From Bufo bufo (lineage: Eukaryota; Chordata; Amphibia; Anura; Bufonidae), in NCBI RefSeq assembly GCF_905171765.1, contig NC_053393.1:64511371-64575370 (forward strand): a stretch of 64,000 nucleotides of DNA, read 5' to 3'. Made by a program: the position numbers and the translations under genes. Within the stretch, counting starts at the first letter, position 1; each line of letters opens with the position of its first letter. Shown here in pieces: positions 10,865 to 21,739 of the stretch. The notes beneath the pieces are model-generated. The model was not told the origin of the DNA. It saw only the letters and a program-made list of their open reading frames with translations, and did not search any database.

Positions 10865-11464
10865 AGGTTTGGGGTCAGAATGTATTTCTTATTATTTATT
10901 TATTTATTTTTTATTATTATTATTATTATTATTTCTGTTTTTTTTTCTCATAAAAAAAAAACTAAAACAACCTACAACCTAGGTGTGACTCAGGCGAGTC
11001 TTATAAAGAAAAAATACGGAATGTTGCATGGTGGGAGAGTTTTTTGTTTGTTTGACCAACATAACCCCTTTGCTGCCTCCAGTATCTGGAATGGTTGATA
11101 TATTGAAGACCTACTCATTAGGTCAACATAAGACCGTGCCATATGCGGAAGCATATTTCAGTTCCAACTTGTGTAATTCGTTTTTTTTTCATCATGTTTA
11201 TCAAATAAATTTTTTGGAGATCAGTCTGGTAGGGAACTTGAAAATAGGGCCACCTTTCACAAATCTGCTGAGGGTAACGTTTTTCTTTCTACGTTTTTTT
11301 GTGATTCCAAACGTGTAAAAAAAAAAAAAATCCCTGTAGGGGAATATATACACGTAGAACGTAATTGCTAGACTGATATCACTTATGCTAAATATTCTGA
11401 TAGTTTAGAGCTAGCTAGTACGCTTCTTGGAGTCTGAAAAAGGTCAAGCGAATTGGTGATTTTT
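10865..11464. repeat. AT-rich stretch with (TTTA)n/(TTA)n microsatellite; no gene seen
   Basis: A simple repeat of TTTA then TTA units occupies about 10886-10933, followed by homopolymer runs. The rest (to 11464) has no recognised gene or repeat. Confidence 0.6.
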
Positions 11465-11745
11465 TTAAAAATTCATTTATTTTACGCATTCATATGGCGC
11501 TGACATTTTCTGCAGCGCTTTACAGACATTAGCATCAAGCTGTCCCCAATGGGGCTCAAAATCAAAGTTCCCTATCAGTAGGTCTTTGGTGTGTGGGAGG
11601 AAACTGGAGAACCTGGAGGAAACCCACGCAAACATGGAGAGAACATAAAAACTCCATGCACATGTTGTCCTTGGTCAGATTTGAACCTAGGACCCCAGCA
11701 CTACAAGGTACCAGTGCTAACTATTGATCCACTGTAAGATTAGGG
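11465..11745 (-). mobile_element. SINE-like retroposon, reverse orientation
   Basis: Read on the minus strand it has an A-box-like start (TAGTTAGCACTGGTACC), a B-box-like GGTTCAAATCT, then GACAACATGTGCATGGAG and GTGGGTTTCCTCCAGGTTCT. It ends with a TGCAGCGCTTTACAGACATT-related tail, here as its complement. These are the hallmarks of a widespread vertebrate SINE-like repeat with tRNA-like promoter boxes. Related fragments occur at 51217-51281 and 58647-58760. Confidence 0.7.
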
Positions 11746-11821
11746 GTGAACTTCTCAATGAACATAAAATGCATAATGACAAAAAAATGGAAAAACATCC
11801 TGTAGTTATTTCTACTTGTTA

Positions 11822-12186
11822 CGGTACATGGACACGGTGCAGATTTGTATGCAGTAAATCCACATGAAATCTACATCAAAACCGCACATTAATCCGCACT
11901 AGTTATCATGATTGTGGTATGTTTTGTGCATTTTTTATGCAGTTTTTGGTTGAGGATTTTTCTGTGGATTTTCTGTTTATGTTAACAACCCCCGTTGAAG
12001 TCTATGGGAAAATCACTCTACAGAAGGTGTGGAATCGCACAAACAATTGACATGCTGCAGATTTTAAAATCCACACAATGGTTAAATTTACACACACACA
12101 AAAAAAAAAGCAAAATGTACATGATTATTTTAACATGAGAATGCAGGTGGAAAAACCGTGTGTAATCTGCATTGTGTCCAGGCACC
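11822..12186. mobile_element. Foldback MITE, TTA target duplication
   Basis: The ends are inverted: CGGTACATGGACACGGTGCA on the left; the right end complements to GGTGCCTGGACACAATGCAG. TTA flanks both sides (11819-11821 and 12187-12189). GGT...ACC-type ends with a 3-bp TWA duplication suggest a PIF/Harbinger-type MITE. No coding capacity. Confidence 0.65.
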
Positions 12187-12559
12187 TTAACAGTATGGGA
12201 TGTGGAGCTATTTGTGATATCGTTAGGAAGTTCATCCCTACCAGGACCCAGGCTATCCAAAGGTTTAGATCAGGGTATTACATGTGTCGCCTGTAAGGGC
12301 CCTTCTTTAGGTCAGCTCCTTTCACCCAGTTTCTGTACTGATCCTTCAAACAAGCAGTGCACATAGTTGCTTTGACAAACTCCCCTCTTTTGAGGTTGCC
12401 ACGAGTGCTTGGAGAGGACTACTTGCCAGCCTCTTACCATGTGATTATGGTCCCATGTTGAATGCACCGGTTTTGTGCAGAAAAACCATGAGTACAGCCA
12501 GGCCAAAGAGACTTGTACTAACTTTTGAATTCCTGGTCTAATTCGTGCCATTTTGGGAT

Positions 12560-13700
12560 GTGTTAAATGTCTATGTGTATTGTAAAGGGTGGGACATTGT
12601 ATGTTTGAGTAAGTGATGTCTGTTCCATTGTCTCTCTGTGTGTATTGGCGATTGTCCTCTGTCCTGGAGACAACCGAGTTGTAATTCGATTGTCTCTCAG
12701 GACAGAGGGCAATGTGTATTCTCCTGCCTGTGTTGATTATGTTAACCATGATGTACCATGATTATATCACAGGCAGAGAAGAGGAGGAGTCTATGTGGGT
12801 TGTAACCTTTGTGTTATGGGTTAATGTATGTTTATTGTGGATGTCCCTATACATCCAGAATGCTTGGATGTATAGGGAGAGGTATAAGCAGTAGAAAGAG
12901 TGAAGTGCTTATGCCGCTGTACAGAACACTGGTGAGACCTCACTTGGAGTATTGTGCGCAGTACTGGAGGCCATATCTCCAGAAGGATATAGATACTCTA
13001 GAGAGAGTTCAGAGAAGAGCTACTAAACTAGTACATGGATTGCAGGATAAAACTTACCAGGAAAGGTTAAAGGACCTTAATATGTATAGCTTGGAAGAAA
13101 GAAGAGACAGAGGGGATATGATAGAAACTTTTAAATACATAAAGGGAATCAACTCGGTAAAGGAGGAGAGCATATTTAAAAGAAGAAAAACTACCACAAG
13201 AGGACACAGTTTTAAATTAGAGGGGCAAAGGTTTAAAAGTAATATCAGGAAGTATTACTTTACTGAGAGAGTAGTGGATGCATGGAATAGCCTTCCTGCA
13301 GAAGTGGTAGCTGCAAATACAGTGAAGGGGTTTAAGCATGCATGGGATAGGCATAAGGCCATCCTTCATATAAGATACGGCCGGGGGCTATCCATAGTAT
13401 TCAGTATATTGGGCAGACTAGATGGGTCAAATGGTTCTTATCTGCCGACACATTCTATGTTTCTATGTTTCTATGTCTCCCTTGCATGGGAGCAGGGGAT
13501 AAAAGCAATTGTATTTTTTCAATGTGAAGCCTTCCAGTAAAGTATTTCTAGCATTCAGCTTGGGCTAATGTATAGACTTATTTGGCGATACCAGCGATAC
13601 TAGCGATAATAGCGATTTATTGCTCTGTGGATTATTTGGCTGTGCTATTTTAAGGTGAGAAGGGAATACTAGACGGTGACACGGATGATACCGTCACAGT
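12560..13700 (+). mobile_element. Possible LTR split by a LINE insertion
   Basis: Sequence at 12560-12871 and 13482-13700 reads like one LTR-like unit. It has inverted GTCCTCTGTCCTGGAGACAA-type motifs at its start, a TATA-like GGGATAAAAGCAATTG at about 13496, and an end at GATGATACCGTCACA. No TSD could be fixed and no adjoining coding region is visible. The boundaries are approximate. Confidence 0.35.
12872..13482 (+). pseudogene. CR1/L2-like LINE, 3' terminal fragment
   Basis: An open frame encodes the C-terminal part of a non-LTR reverse transcriptase: LYRTLVRPHLEYCAQYW, then LERVQRRATKLVHGL, SLEERRDRGDMIETFKYIKG and VVDAWNSLPAEVV. These motifs follow the catalytic RT core in CR1/L2/Rex-type elements; the core itself is missing, so this is a 5'-truncated copy. 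The 3' end carries the tandem TTCTATGTTTCTATG at about 13453-13473, typical of the short 3' tail repeats of this LINE group. The frame has no stops over about 200 codons, so the copy is fairly young. Confidence 0.78.
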
Positions 13701-13807
13701 TGCAACATAGGGGCATGTTCAGATATGGACACAAGGTCTGCATATATTGTTTGGTTGTCTCTTCATCCCAATCATTCCAATTAGTGGACAATACATTAAC
13801 ATAATAA

Positions 13808-14305
13808 GGCTACTTTCACACTAGCGTTCAGAGCGGATCCGTCTGATGTTTCATCAGACGGATCCGCTCCTATAATGCAGACGTTCGCATCCGTTCTGAA
13901 CGGATCCGTCTGCATTATAACTTAGAAAATTTTCTAAGTCTGAAAGTAGCCTGAGCGGATCCGTTCAGACTTTACATTGAAAGTCAATGGGGGACGGATC
14001 CGCTTGAAGATTGAGCCATATGGTGTCATCTTCAAGCGGATCCGTCCCCATTGACCTACATTGTAAGTCTGGACGGATCCGCTCGCCTCCGCACGGCCAG
14101 GCGGACACCCGAACGCTGCAAGCAGCGTTCAGGTGTCCGCTCACTGAGCGGAGCGGAGGCTGAACGCTGGCAGGCGGATGCATTCTCAGTGGATCCACCT
14201 CCATTGAGAATGCATTAGGGCTGGACGGCTGCGTTCAGGACCGCTCGTGAGCCCCTTCAAACGGAGCTCACGAGCGGACACCTGAACACAGGTGTGAAAG
14301 TAGCC
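13808..14305. mobile_element. Foldback MITE (GGCTACTTTCACAC ends), copy 1
   Basis: TIRs are GGCTACTTTCACACTAG on the left and, complemented, GGCTACTTTCACACCTG on the right, flanked by TAA (13805-13807 and 14306-14308). The 498-bp interior is strongly palindromic and CpG-rich, with repeated CGGATCCG motifs. The 3-bp TWA duplication supports a PIF/Harbinger-type MITE. Related copies are at 21740 and 55418. Confidence 0.78.
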
Positions 14306-14454
14306 TAAGATGCATTATGACTAAGGGTGTGTTGTACACCTGAAACACATCAATGGGGAGTCTTACCTACCTGTGTGTCTTGTACTGGAGAGTTTTTGAG
14401 AAGATTAAATAAAGTCGTGGAATTTTACCGTATGGCTGGGATTTCTTTCATATT
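14306..14454. other. Short unassigned segment
   Basis: Unique sequence between the MITE and the satellite, with an AATAAA at about 14407; nothing else recognised. Confidence 0.4.
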
Positions 14455-15781
14455 GCAGTGGTTATATTCTTGTATATAGAAGGCAGTATTATTGTAGTTA
14501 TATTATTGTGCACAGGAGGCAGTTTTATAGTAGTTATATTCTTGTTCGTAGGAGCAGTATTATAGTAGTTATATTCTTGTACATAGGAGCAGTATTATAG
14601 TAGTTATATTCTTGTACGTAGGAGCAGTATTATAGTAGTTATATTCTTGTACATAGGAGCAGTATTATAGTAGTTATATTCTTGTACTTAGAAGGCAGTA
14701 TTATAGTAGTTATATTCTTGTACATAGGAGGCAGTATTATAGTAGTTATATTCTTGTACATAGGAGGCAGTATTATAGTAGTTATATTCTTGTACGTAGG
14801 AGCAGTATTATAGTAGTTATATTCTTGTGCATAGGTGCAGTATTATAATAGTTATATTCTTGTACATAGGAGCAGTATTATAGTAGTTATATTCTTGTAC
14901 ATAGGAGGAAGTATTATAGTAGTTATATTCTTGTACATAGGAGGCAGTATTATAGTATTTATATTCTTGTACATAGGAGCAGTATTATAGTAGTTATATT
15001 CTTGTACATATGAGGCAGTATTATAGTAGTTATATTCTTGTACATAGGAGGCAGTATTATAGTAGTTATATTCTTGTACATAGGAGTCAGTATTATAGTA
15101 GTTATATTCTTGTACATAGGAGGCAGTATTATAGTAGTTATATTCTTGTATATAGAAGGCAGTATTATAGTAGTTATATTATTGTACATAGGGAGCAGTA
15201 TTATAGTAGTTATATTCTTGTATATAGAAGGCAGTATTATAGTAGTTATATTATTGTACATAGGGAGCAGTATTATAGTAGTTATATTCTACATATGAGG
15301 CAGCATTACAGTAGGTATATTCTTGTACATAGAAGCAGTATTATAGTAGTTATATTCTTGTACATAGAAGCAGTATTATAGTAGTTATATTATAGTACAT
15401 AGGAGGAAATATAGTTACTGTAGTTGTTATAGTTATATTCTTGTATATAGAAGGTCGCTTTACAGTAGGTATATTCTTGTACATAGGAGCAGTATTATAG
15501 TAGTTGTCCCAAACAAAAAGATAGAAAAAAGTAGACGGCACTCACCGCTGTAAAGTTCATTCCTTTATTCTTGGCATCATACTGAATTCAAGCCGAGTAC
15601 ATACATCAGGGCTGTGGCGGACTATTCCTACACAGGACGCTGAATGGCTTCTAGTATAGTAGTTGTATTCTTGCATATAGAAGGCAGTATTATAGTAGTT
15701 ATATTCTTGTATATAGAAGGTAGTATTATAGTAGTTATATTCTTGTATATAGAAGGTAGTATTAAAGTAGTTATATTCTTT
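14455..15781. repeat. 35/36-bp minisatellite array B (left part)
   Basis: About 30 units of the same satellite as 3606-5105, but more homogeneous, especially 14540-15380. The array is broken by a 150-bp insert (15507-15656) and ends at the L1 insertion. Long repetitive frames on both strands (YSSYILVHRRQ, IVVIFLYIGGS) come from the 36-bp period and are not genes. Confidence 0.95.
15507..15656. mobile_element. 150-bp retroposon-like insert with 11-bp TSD
   Basis: TATAGTAGTTG occurs exactly on both sides (15496-15506 and 15657-15667). The terminal G in GTTG is a variant of the usual satellite GTTA and is shared by both copies, which supports a true duplication. The insert begins TCCCAAACAAAAAGATAG and contains GACGGCACTCACCGCTG and TCATTCCTTTATTCTTG. 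It resembles the terminal segments of frog Penelope-like or SINE repeats; the family is not certain. Confidence 0.65.
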
Positions 15782-16048
15782 ATCAAATTTCTTTTTATTT
15801 GAGAAAAATACACAGTCATGTAGAGAATCATACATCTTGTGTCCAGACGCAGCTGGATAAGTGCATAGTCAGCAAACAGAATATATTCAAGATGATTGCA
15901 TACACGACTTCAAATAATAAAGTGACATATGTTAAACAAATATCTGACGAGGGGGGCTATAACAAGACAAAGGAAGGTGGGTTGGGGGAGAGAGGGGAGG
16001 GGGAGAGTTAGATGTCGATCAAAATCTTAAGTCAAGACATATCTAAGC

Positions 16049-19000
16049 CTAGAATTTGCGGTATAGCTTCCAAGGAGACCATAGTTTTACAAAAACTGCT
16101 CTAGAGTGATTTTCCCAGTGGGCTAATTCTTCAAACCGATATAGTTGGTTAATTTTTTCCGTCCACATCAAGAACGAGGGAGCTGATTCATTTTTCCACA
16201 AAAGAGGGACCAGCAGTCGAGCTGCTGTAATAAGCATGGTTTGTAGATTATACTTTGAGGGGGTTAGCGTGCCATTTGGACACCAGAGCAGCAGGAGTTT
16301 TGCATCTAAGGTAATCTGGCTATTACATATCCTGTTAATAGCTGCTTCTACTTTAACCCAAAACGGTTTTATTTTCTCGCAGCTCCACCAAATATGAGAT
16401 AAAGAACCAATGTCTCCTCCACACCTCCAGCAGCTGTTTGGGATAGCGGGATTGAGCTTGTGAAGGAACTCCGGTGTCTTATACCATCTTGTAAGTAATT
16501 TATAAGAGTTTGCCTGTATTCTAATACAACGGTTGAAACCATGTGAGTGTGTGAGGACGAACGCTTTTTCAGGTTCTGACAGGGACAGGGACAGCTCCTT
16601 CTCCCAGGCTGCAAGGAACCACAGATCTGGAGGTGCGGAGGAGAGTAGCTCCCTGTAGAATGTGGAGAGAGGTTTCTTGGGGCGAAGGGCGTTAGAGATT
16701 TTCCCCTCCAACCAAGAGGGATCTACTATAGGCCTGGGAAAAGATTCCAAAAGCTCCAAATCTTTCTTAAAAGCCATAATCGCTAGGAAGGAGGCTCCCT
16801 GAACCCTAGGGATTTCATATATTTTACTCCAATTAAAGGCACCTGAGACAGTTATGATGTCTTTCAGTTTAAAGTTAGATAGTAAAGCCCAAATTCCTGT
16901 TGCATCAGAGGTGGTAGGGTGAACGTGTGCCTGCAGCAGCTCTAAGGGGAGACTCAAGCTTGGGAACCTAAGGGTCGAGGACCCATATAGTTTAGTCCAT
17001 TCCAGTAACAGACCCTTCCATAAGGGCGAAGTAAACTTATTATTAGCAGTACATTTGCGTAAGCCCCATAGAACTAACTTGTCCCTATATGAAAGCAAAT
17101 CACACTCCAGTCGGGAGACAAGGCCGAGAGGGCGCCAAGAGATGAGGCTCAAAGCTCTGTTCAGCATCGATGCTTTATAATAAAGGTAGATGTCGGGTAG
17201 GCCGAAGCCTCCCAACCTCCTCTCCCGAGTGAGAGTGGCATAAGCCAACCTAGGGGACTTGCCAGACCAAACAAAGGTTGAGATGACCCTGTGGACCTCC
17301 ACAAAGAAGGAATGGGGTAGCCAGATAGGGAGTGTTTGGATGAGGTAGAGCAGTCTGGGGACAATAAAAGCTTTAATGAAGTTTTTCCGCCCAATCCAAG
17401 AGATAAACGGAAGTTTTAGAGAGTGTAAGTGTGCTCTAATGGATTTCAGTAAGGGGACATAATTTAACTCAAAAAGATCTTCTGGTTTTGCTGAGATATG
17501 GGTACCTAGAAAAGGGATTGACTTAGTGGCCCACGAAAAAGCAGCGGAACCTTTAAGCGTGTTTACAGTAGCAGATGGGCAAAAAATATTCAGGGCCTGT
17601 GACTTAGTATAGTTGATCTTAAAATTTGAGACCGCTCCATATTCTTCAAAAAGGGCTTGAAGTCTGGGGAAAGAGGTTAGAGGGTTGGATGTTATGACCA
17701 AAAGGTCGTCTGCAAAAGCGGCCGTTAGATGGGTATGCGACCCCAAGTTGATCCCCTTAATGTCCGGATCTTGCCTGATCCTGGCCAGCAGGGTCTCCAT
17801 GACAATAACAAAGAGGGCAGGTGAGAGTGGGCACCCCTGCCTCGTCCCATTAGTAATGGGAAAAGCTGGAGAGAGTGTTCCATTAATCCGTACTCTGGCA
17901 GAGGGGAGCGAATAAAGTGAGAAAACGGATTGGATGAACTGGTCCGGAAGGCCAAACTTCGACAGTGCCCGAGACATGAATTGCCAGCTGATCCTGTCAA
18001 AGGCCTTTTCTGCATCTGTACTGAGAAGAGCTAAAGGTATTGAGTGCTGTCGAGCATGTGTGATCAATTGTATGACACGGACCGTATTTTCACTCCCCTG
18101 CCTGCCAGAGACGAACCCCACCTGCTCCTCGTTGATAATGCCAGGGAGAACCGACTGAATCCATTGAGCCAAAATTTTGGCCCACCACTTCACATCAGTA
18201 TTTAGAAGCGAGATAGGACGGTAACTCCCGCAATTTAGGGGGTCCTTATTTTCCTTGTGGATTACCGTGATATGGGCTGAAAGCGATTGGGGAGGGAGGG
18301 AGCCTCCTTGGAGTAAGTGGTTACATAAGGTATTAAAATGGGGAATTAGGGTCTGCTTAAAGGTTTTGTAATAAGAGATGGTGAAACCATCAGGGCCTGG
18401 GCTTTTCCCTGAGGGTATGGAGGAGAGAACCTTACCAATTTCAGCATCTGTAATAGGAGATAAGAGCTGGGCTGACTGAGCGGGGGTAATAGTAGGTAAC
18501 TGGAGGGAGGAGAGAAACTTCTCAGTTGCCCCACCTAACTGAGCTGGAGACATATTATCTGGTGTTTTAAGGTTGTATAGGTCCCTATAGAAGGCACAAA
18601 AGGTCTTTGCTATATCTGGAGTCCCTTTATGAAGGACGCCTTTGTCGTCTTTAACTGCAGCAATGAAGGAGTCAGTTTTTTGTTTCTTCACTAAAGCGGA
18701 CATTAGCCTATTCCCTTTGTCCCCGTGGGCATATGAGCGGAATTTGGCTCTAAGTAACAGCTTAGCTGAAGTGACATTTAGCAGGTTCTTGAGCTTAGTA
18801 CGGGCTTCTGAAAGCTCCAAGGCGCAACTAAGGGCCTGGGAGGCTTTGTGCGTTAGCTCTAGAGTCTGAATCTGGGAGAGAAGTGTCGCCACAGCCTGAT
18901 TCCGTTGTTTTTTAATATGTGCACCTAAGGCTATTAGTTCTCCTCTCAGGACCGCTTTATGGGTTTCCCAAATAATGGAAGGGGAGGGAGCATCAGGGCC

Positions 19001-19831
19001 TGAGGTATTAGATGTGAAGAAATCCGTTATGATAGAAGATAATTTAGCAGCATGGGAGGGGTCAGAGATAATGGTCTCATTAATGCGCCAATTCCATTCC
19101 CTCTTTGGAAGGTCCAGCAGGGATACACTCAAAAATACCGGAGCGTGGTCAGACAGGGTGATGTTCCCTATGTGAGAATTGATAACTCTGTTAGCATAGG
19201 ATTTGGATAAAAATAAATAGTCTAATCTATGGTAAGATAGGTTGGCAGCTGAATAAAAGGAAAAATCCCTACCAGTAGGGTTTGTGGTGCGCCAGACATC
19301 CAGGACTCCTAACCTCTGCAGGGCCTGTTTAAGGCGCCGCAAACGGGCATGTGTAATGGCAGACTTCCCATTAGAAGAATCTAATAAAGGATCAAGGGTA
19401 GCATTAAAATCACCTCCTAGAATAACCATTCCCTCCTTAAAGGAGGATAGTAGGCCAAGGGTCTGAACGAGCCAAGCAACCTGCCCTCTGTTGGGAGCAT
19501 ATACAGTTGCCAGGGTAACAGTTGTGTCAGCGATAGTGCCCTTAACAAACAGGTAACGACCCTCAGGATCTGCAGAGACGGCAGAGTGCTTAAAGGGGAG
19601 CTGCTTGTGGATCGCTATGCTGACACCCCTGCTAGCCGAACTATACGTGCTGTGGAACCATTGGGAAAATCTTTTGGGGGGCAATTTGGGGATCTTACCC
19701 TCACGGAAATGGGTTTCCTGGAAGAATGCTATAGACACTTTATCCCTCTGTAAAAGGGCCAGGATTTGGGACCGTTTGCAAGACTCGTTCATTCCCTGGG
19801 CATTAAAGGATGAAATCACAATAGACGACAT
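16049..19831 (-). CDS. L1 ORF2: endonuclease / reverse transcriptase
   Basis: The frame has 1,260 codons from an ATG, without a stop. The apurinic-type endonuclease spans residues 1-240: N10 in SSFNAQG, E39 in FFQET, D141 and N143 in GGDFNAT, the HRLDYLF box, and D228-H229 in SDHAP. RT: SYRPISLLNTD (536-546), motif A with D606 in TDAEKAFDRISW, GTRQGCPLSPALF (662-674) and the catalytic FADD (706-709). A C-terminal CCHC-like knuckle starts at C1134 (CWRCGG...H...C). The protein nicks target DNA and primes reverse transcription at the nick. All key residues named are present. Length and order fit L1-clade ORF2. The frame lies 551 nt downstream of ORF1. Activity is inferred, not shown. Confidence 0.92.
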   Translation of the reverse strand: MSSIVISSFNAQGMNESCKRSQILALLQRDKVSIAFFQETHFREGKIPKLPPKRFSQWFHSTYSSASRGVSIAIHKQLPFKHSAVSADPEGRYLFVKGTIADTTVTLATVYAPNRGQVAWLVQTLGLLSSFKEGMVILGGDFNATLDPLLDSSNGKSAITHARLRRLKQALQRLGVLDVWRTTNPTGRDFSFYSAANLSYHRLDYLFLSKSYANRVINSHIGNITLSDHAPVFLSVSLLDLPKREWNWRINETIISDPSHAAKLSSIITDFFTSNTSGPDAPSPSIIWETHKAVLRGELIALGAHIKKQRNQAVATLLSQIQTLELTHKASQALSCALELSEARTKLKNLLNVTSAKLLLRAKFRSYAHGDKGNRLMSALVKKQKTDSFIAAVKDDKGVLHKGTPDIAKTFCAFYRDLYNLKTPDNMSPAQLGGATEKFLSSLQLPTITPAQSAQLLSPITDAEIGKVLSSIPSGKSPGPDGFTISYYKTFKQTLIPHFNTLCNHLLQGGSLPPQSLSAHITVIHKENKDPLNCGSYRPISLLNTDVKWWAKILAQWIQSVLPGIINEEQVGFVSGRQGSENTVRVIQLITHARQHSIPLALLSTDAEKAFDRISWQFMSRALSKFGLPDQFIQSVFSLYSLPSARVRINGTLSPAFPITNGTRQGCPLSPALFVIVMETLLARIRQDPDIKGINLGSHTHLTAAFADDLLVITSNPLTSFPRLQALFEEYGAVSNFKINYTKSQALNIFCPSATVNTLKGSAAFSWATKSIPFLGTHISAKPEDLFELNYVPLLKSIRAHLHSLKLPFISWIGRKNFIKAFIVPRLLYLIQTLPIWLPHSFFVEVHRVISTFVWSGKSPRLAYATLTRERRLGGFGLPDIYLYYKASMLNRALSLISWRPLGLVSRLECDLLSYRDKLVLWGLRKCTANNKFTSPLWKGLLLEWTKLYGSSTLRFPSLSLPLELLQAHVHPTTSDATGIWALLSNFKLKDIITVSGAFNWSKIYEIPRVQGASFLAIMAFKKDLELLESFPRPIVDPSWLEGKISNALRPKKPLSTFYRELLSSAPPDLWFLAAWEKELSLSLSEPEKAFVLTHSHGFNRCIRIQANSYKLLTRWYKTPEFLHKLNPAIPNSCWRCGGDIGSLSHIWWSCEKIKPFWVKVEAAINRICNSQITLDAKLLLLWCPNGTLTPSKYNLQTMLITAARLLVPLLWKNESAPSFLMWTEKINQLYRFEELAHWENHSRAVFVKLWSPWKLYRKF

Positions 19832-20382
19832 TCTGAAATAGAAAGCAGACAGTCAGCATCTGAATATGCAATATATGACGTATATGACATCTGATGGTGG
19901 GGGAGGGGAGGGGAGGGAGACACACGAGGAAAGGAGGGGAGACAAACAGGTAAGACATTGAACAATAGTGCAAATATATTCTGCATAGAAAGCTCTACTG
20001 AGCACCTGACTATACGACCCTTTCTCTTCACGGCTACCAGCCGGGGTCTGTCAGGTGGGGGGTCCCGCAGAGCAACAGAGGGCCAAATACTGGCCATCTC
20101 ACAAGGAAAAGGGGGGTGACCCAAAGGTAACACCGGGTTAACCCTTGCATATTAGAACACGAGCAGGGAACAGGCAAGGTCCAGAACTGTAAATGAATCA
20201 GACCATAACTGCACGCTGATACATTATTTTCCGCAACAGGCGGACATGACTGGCCTGTAATCAGGCCTGAAGCCCTCAGGAAACAGAAAAAACTACACCT
20301 CACTTCACCGTCAGGCAATCAGTCCCAGGGACTTCTCTTGGCACAGGAACAAAACAGAAAACTCCTCAGACATCTTTTATGC

Positions 20383-21453
20383 TCAGGTAGGAGGGCGGTC
20401 AGACTTTTCAGCCCTAGCCCTGGGCGACCTTTTATTATAGACAGGGCGCCATTCAGCCGCATGGGGTGGCGGGAGGGGTGGATCCTCCATGTCGGCCGGC
20501 ATCCATGAAGGAATTTCGATCGGGCCTAGCCCCAGCTGAACCCAGCTGGCCTGTAGATCTTTCGGCGACCGAATGGAGATCTGGCGTCCGTTTTTGAGGA
20601 CCGCGATCCCGAACGGGTATAGCCACCGGAACGGGGTAGCTGCAGCTCTAAGGGCATCTAGAAGCGGCTTGAGGATGCGCCGTTTAGCAAGCGTGGACGG
20701 GGCCAGATCCTGGAAAAACATGATCTGCGTACCTCCATATTGCAGCTGCTCCTTCTCTCTGCCGGCTCTCATGATCGCTGCGGTGTCGATGAAACTGAGG
20801 AGGCCGCATATGACATCCCGTGGGGGTTCTGTATTCTTGGGCTTAGGCCTCAGTGCCCGGTGAATCCTCTCAATAATTATTCGTTCCGCTCTCTCAGGGC
20901 CCAGCAGGTCGGCGAATATCTCCTGCGCCACTTTCTCCAGCGCTTCACTGGCGAAGGATTCTGGGAGCCCGCGAATCCTGAGATTCCTCCTGCGGCTCCG
21001 ATTTTCCTGGTCCTCGACCCTCAGGAGCGCTTCATTAAGCAGGTCAGTGTGGGAGTTGATCGCTTTGTAAGCCTTTTCTTCCCTCTGGAGAGCCGCCTCC
21101 TGCGCGCCTTCCAGGTCCGACACCCGGTGACCCATGCTTCGGAGGTCTTCTTTAATTTCAGATAAATCCCTTTTTATCGGGGCCAAAGCTGAATTAAGCA
21201 CCTCCAGGAGTGCCGCTTTTGTGAATGAGCCCCTCTGCCTCCTCGATTTGCAGGTGGAGGCATCCGAGACACTGCCGCCATCTGTGTCTTCCTCTCTGTC
21301 GGATGCCTGGGCTGGAGCGGGCGCCATCTTGGGGGCCTCAGCCGACCGAAGCTTCACATGCTTTTGTAAATAATGATCCATATCAGGCTGTCTGGATCTC
21401 ACAGGGGTAGGATCCGCTTGATCCTTGGATCGATCCTTTCCCGTTTTGCCCAT
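20383..21453 (-). CDS. L1 ORF1: RNA-binding coiled-coil protein
   Basis: The frame has 356 codons from an ATG, with no stop. The N-terminus is basic and low-complexity to about residue 75. A predicted coiled coil follows at about 82-152 (leucine/charged heptads). Then comes RRRNLRIRGLPES (154-166), the entry to the RRM-like domain typical of L1 ORF1p, and a C-terminal domain with PFRWLYPFGIAVLKNGR. The tail is proline- and arginine-rich. ORF1p trimers coat element RNA and chaperone nucleic acid. It lies just after a ~100-nt 5' UTR and before ORF2 in the same element. This is the L1 form of ORF1, not the zinc-knuckle form of the related Tx1 group. Confidence 0.9.
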   Translation of the reverse strand: MGKTGKDRSKDQADPTPVRSRQPDMDHYLQKHVKLRSAEAPKMAPAPAQASDREEDTDGGSVSDASTCKSRRQRGSFTKAALLEVLNSALAPIKRDLSEIKEDLRSMGHRVSDLEGAQEAALQREEKAYKAINSHTDLLNEALLRVEDQENRSRRRNLRIRGLPESFASEALEKVAQEIFADLLGPERAERIIIERIHRALRPKPKNTEPPRDVICGLLSFIDTAAIMRAGREKEQLQYGGTQIMFFQDLAPSTLAKRRILKPLLDALRAAATPFRWLYPFGIAVLKNGRQISIRSPKDLQASWVQLGLGPIEIPSWMPADMEDPPLPPPHAAEWRPVYNKRSPRARAEKSDRPPT

Positions 21454-21555
21454 CAGAGCGGTGCTGTAAGCTTCTTAAAAGGGTTAATTCGCCGGTAAGG
21501 ATGAGGAGCTCAGCAACTTGCAGCCATCACGCTACACAGCCAGGCTCCGCCCCCC

Positions 21556-21739
21556 GTAGTTATATTCTTTTACATAGGAGCATTATTATAGTAGTTATAC
21601 TCTTGTAAATAAAAGGCAGTAATATAGTAGTTATATTCTTGTATATAGAACATAGTAGTATAGTAGTTATATTATTGTACATAGGATCAATATTATATTC
21701 TTGCACATGTAGGGCAGTATTTTTGTACATACAGTATAA
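21556..21739. repeat. 35/36-bp minisatellite, segment after the L1
   Basis: This continues the array split by the L1, with divergent units (for example GTATATAGAACATAGTAGTA). It ends at the TAA target of the next MITE. Confidence 0.85.

Larger units (their letters stand above)
15782..21555 (-). mobile_element. Full-length L1-clade LINE
   Basis: The element is 5,774 bp, read on the minus strand. It has a short 5' UTR (21454-21555, beginning GGGGGGCGGAGCCTGGCTG), ORF1, a spacer of about 550 nt, ORF2, and a 3' UTR of about 270 nt with an AATAAA signal close to the end. The 15-bp string GTAGTTATATTCTTT flanks it at 15767-15781 and 21556-21570. The last base of each copy is a T where most satellite units have G, so this is a real target duplication inside one satellite unit. 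Both ORFs are open, so the copy is young and possibly competent. Confidence 0.9.

Noticed and set aside
15010..15381. Long frame of YSSYILVHRRQ repeats as a repeat protein
   Set aside because: It arises from a 36-bp period, exists on several frames and both strands, and stops where 35-bp units occur.
17161..19841. Several 60-96 codon frames inside the L1
   Set aside because: They are shadows of ORF2 in other frames.
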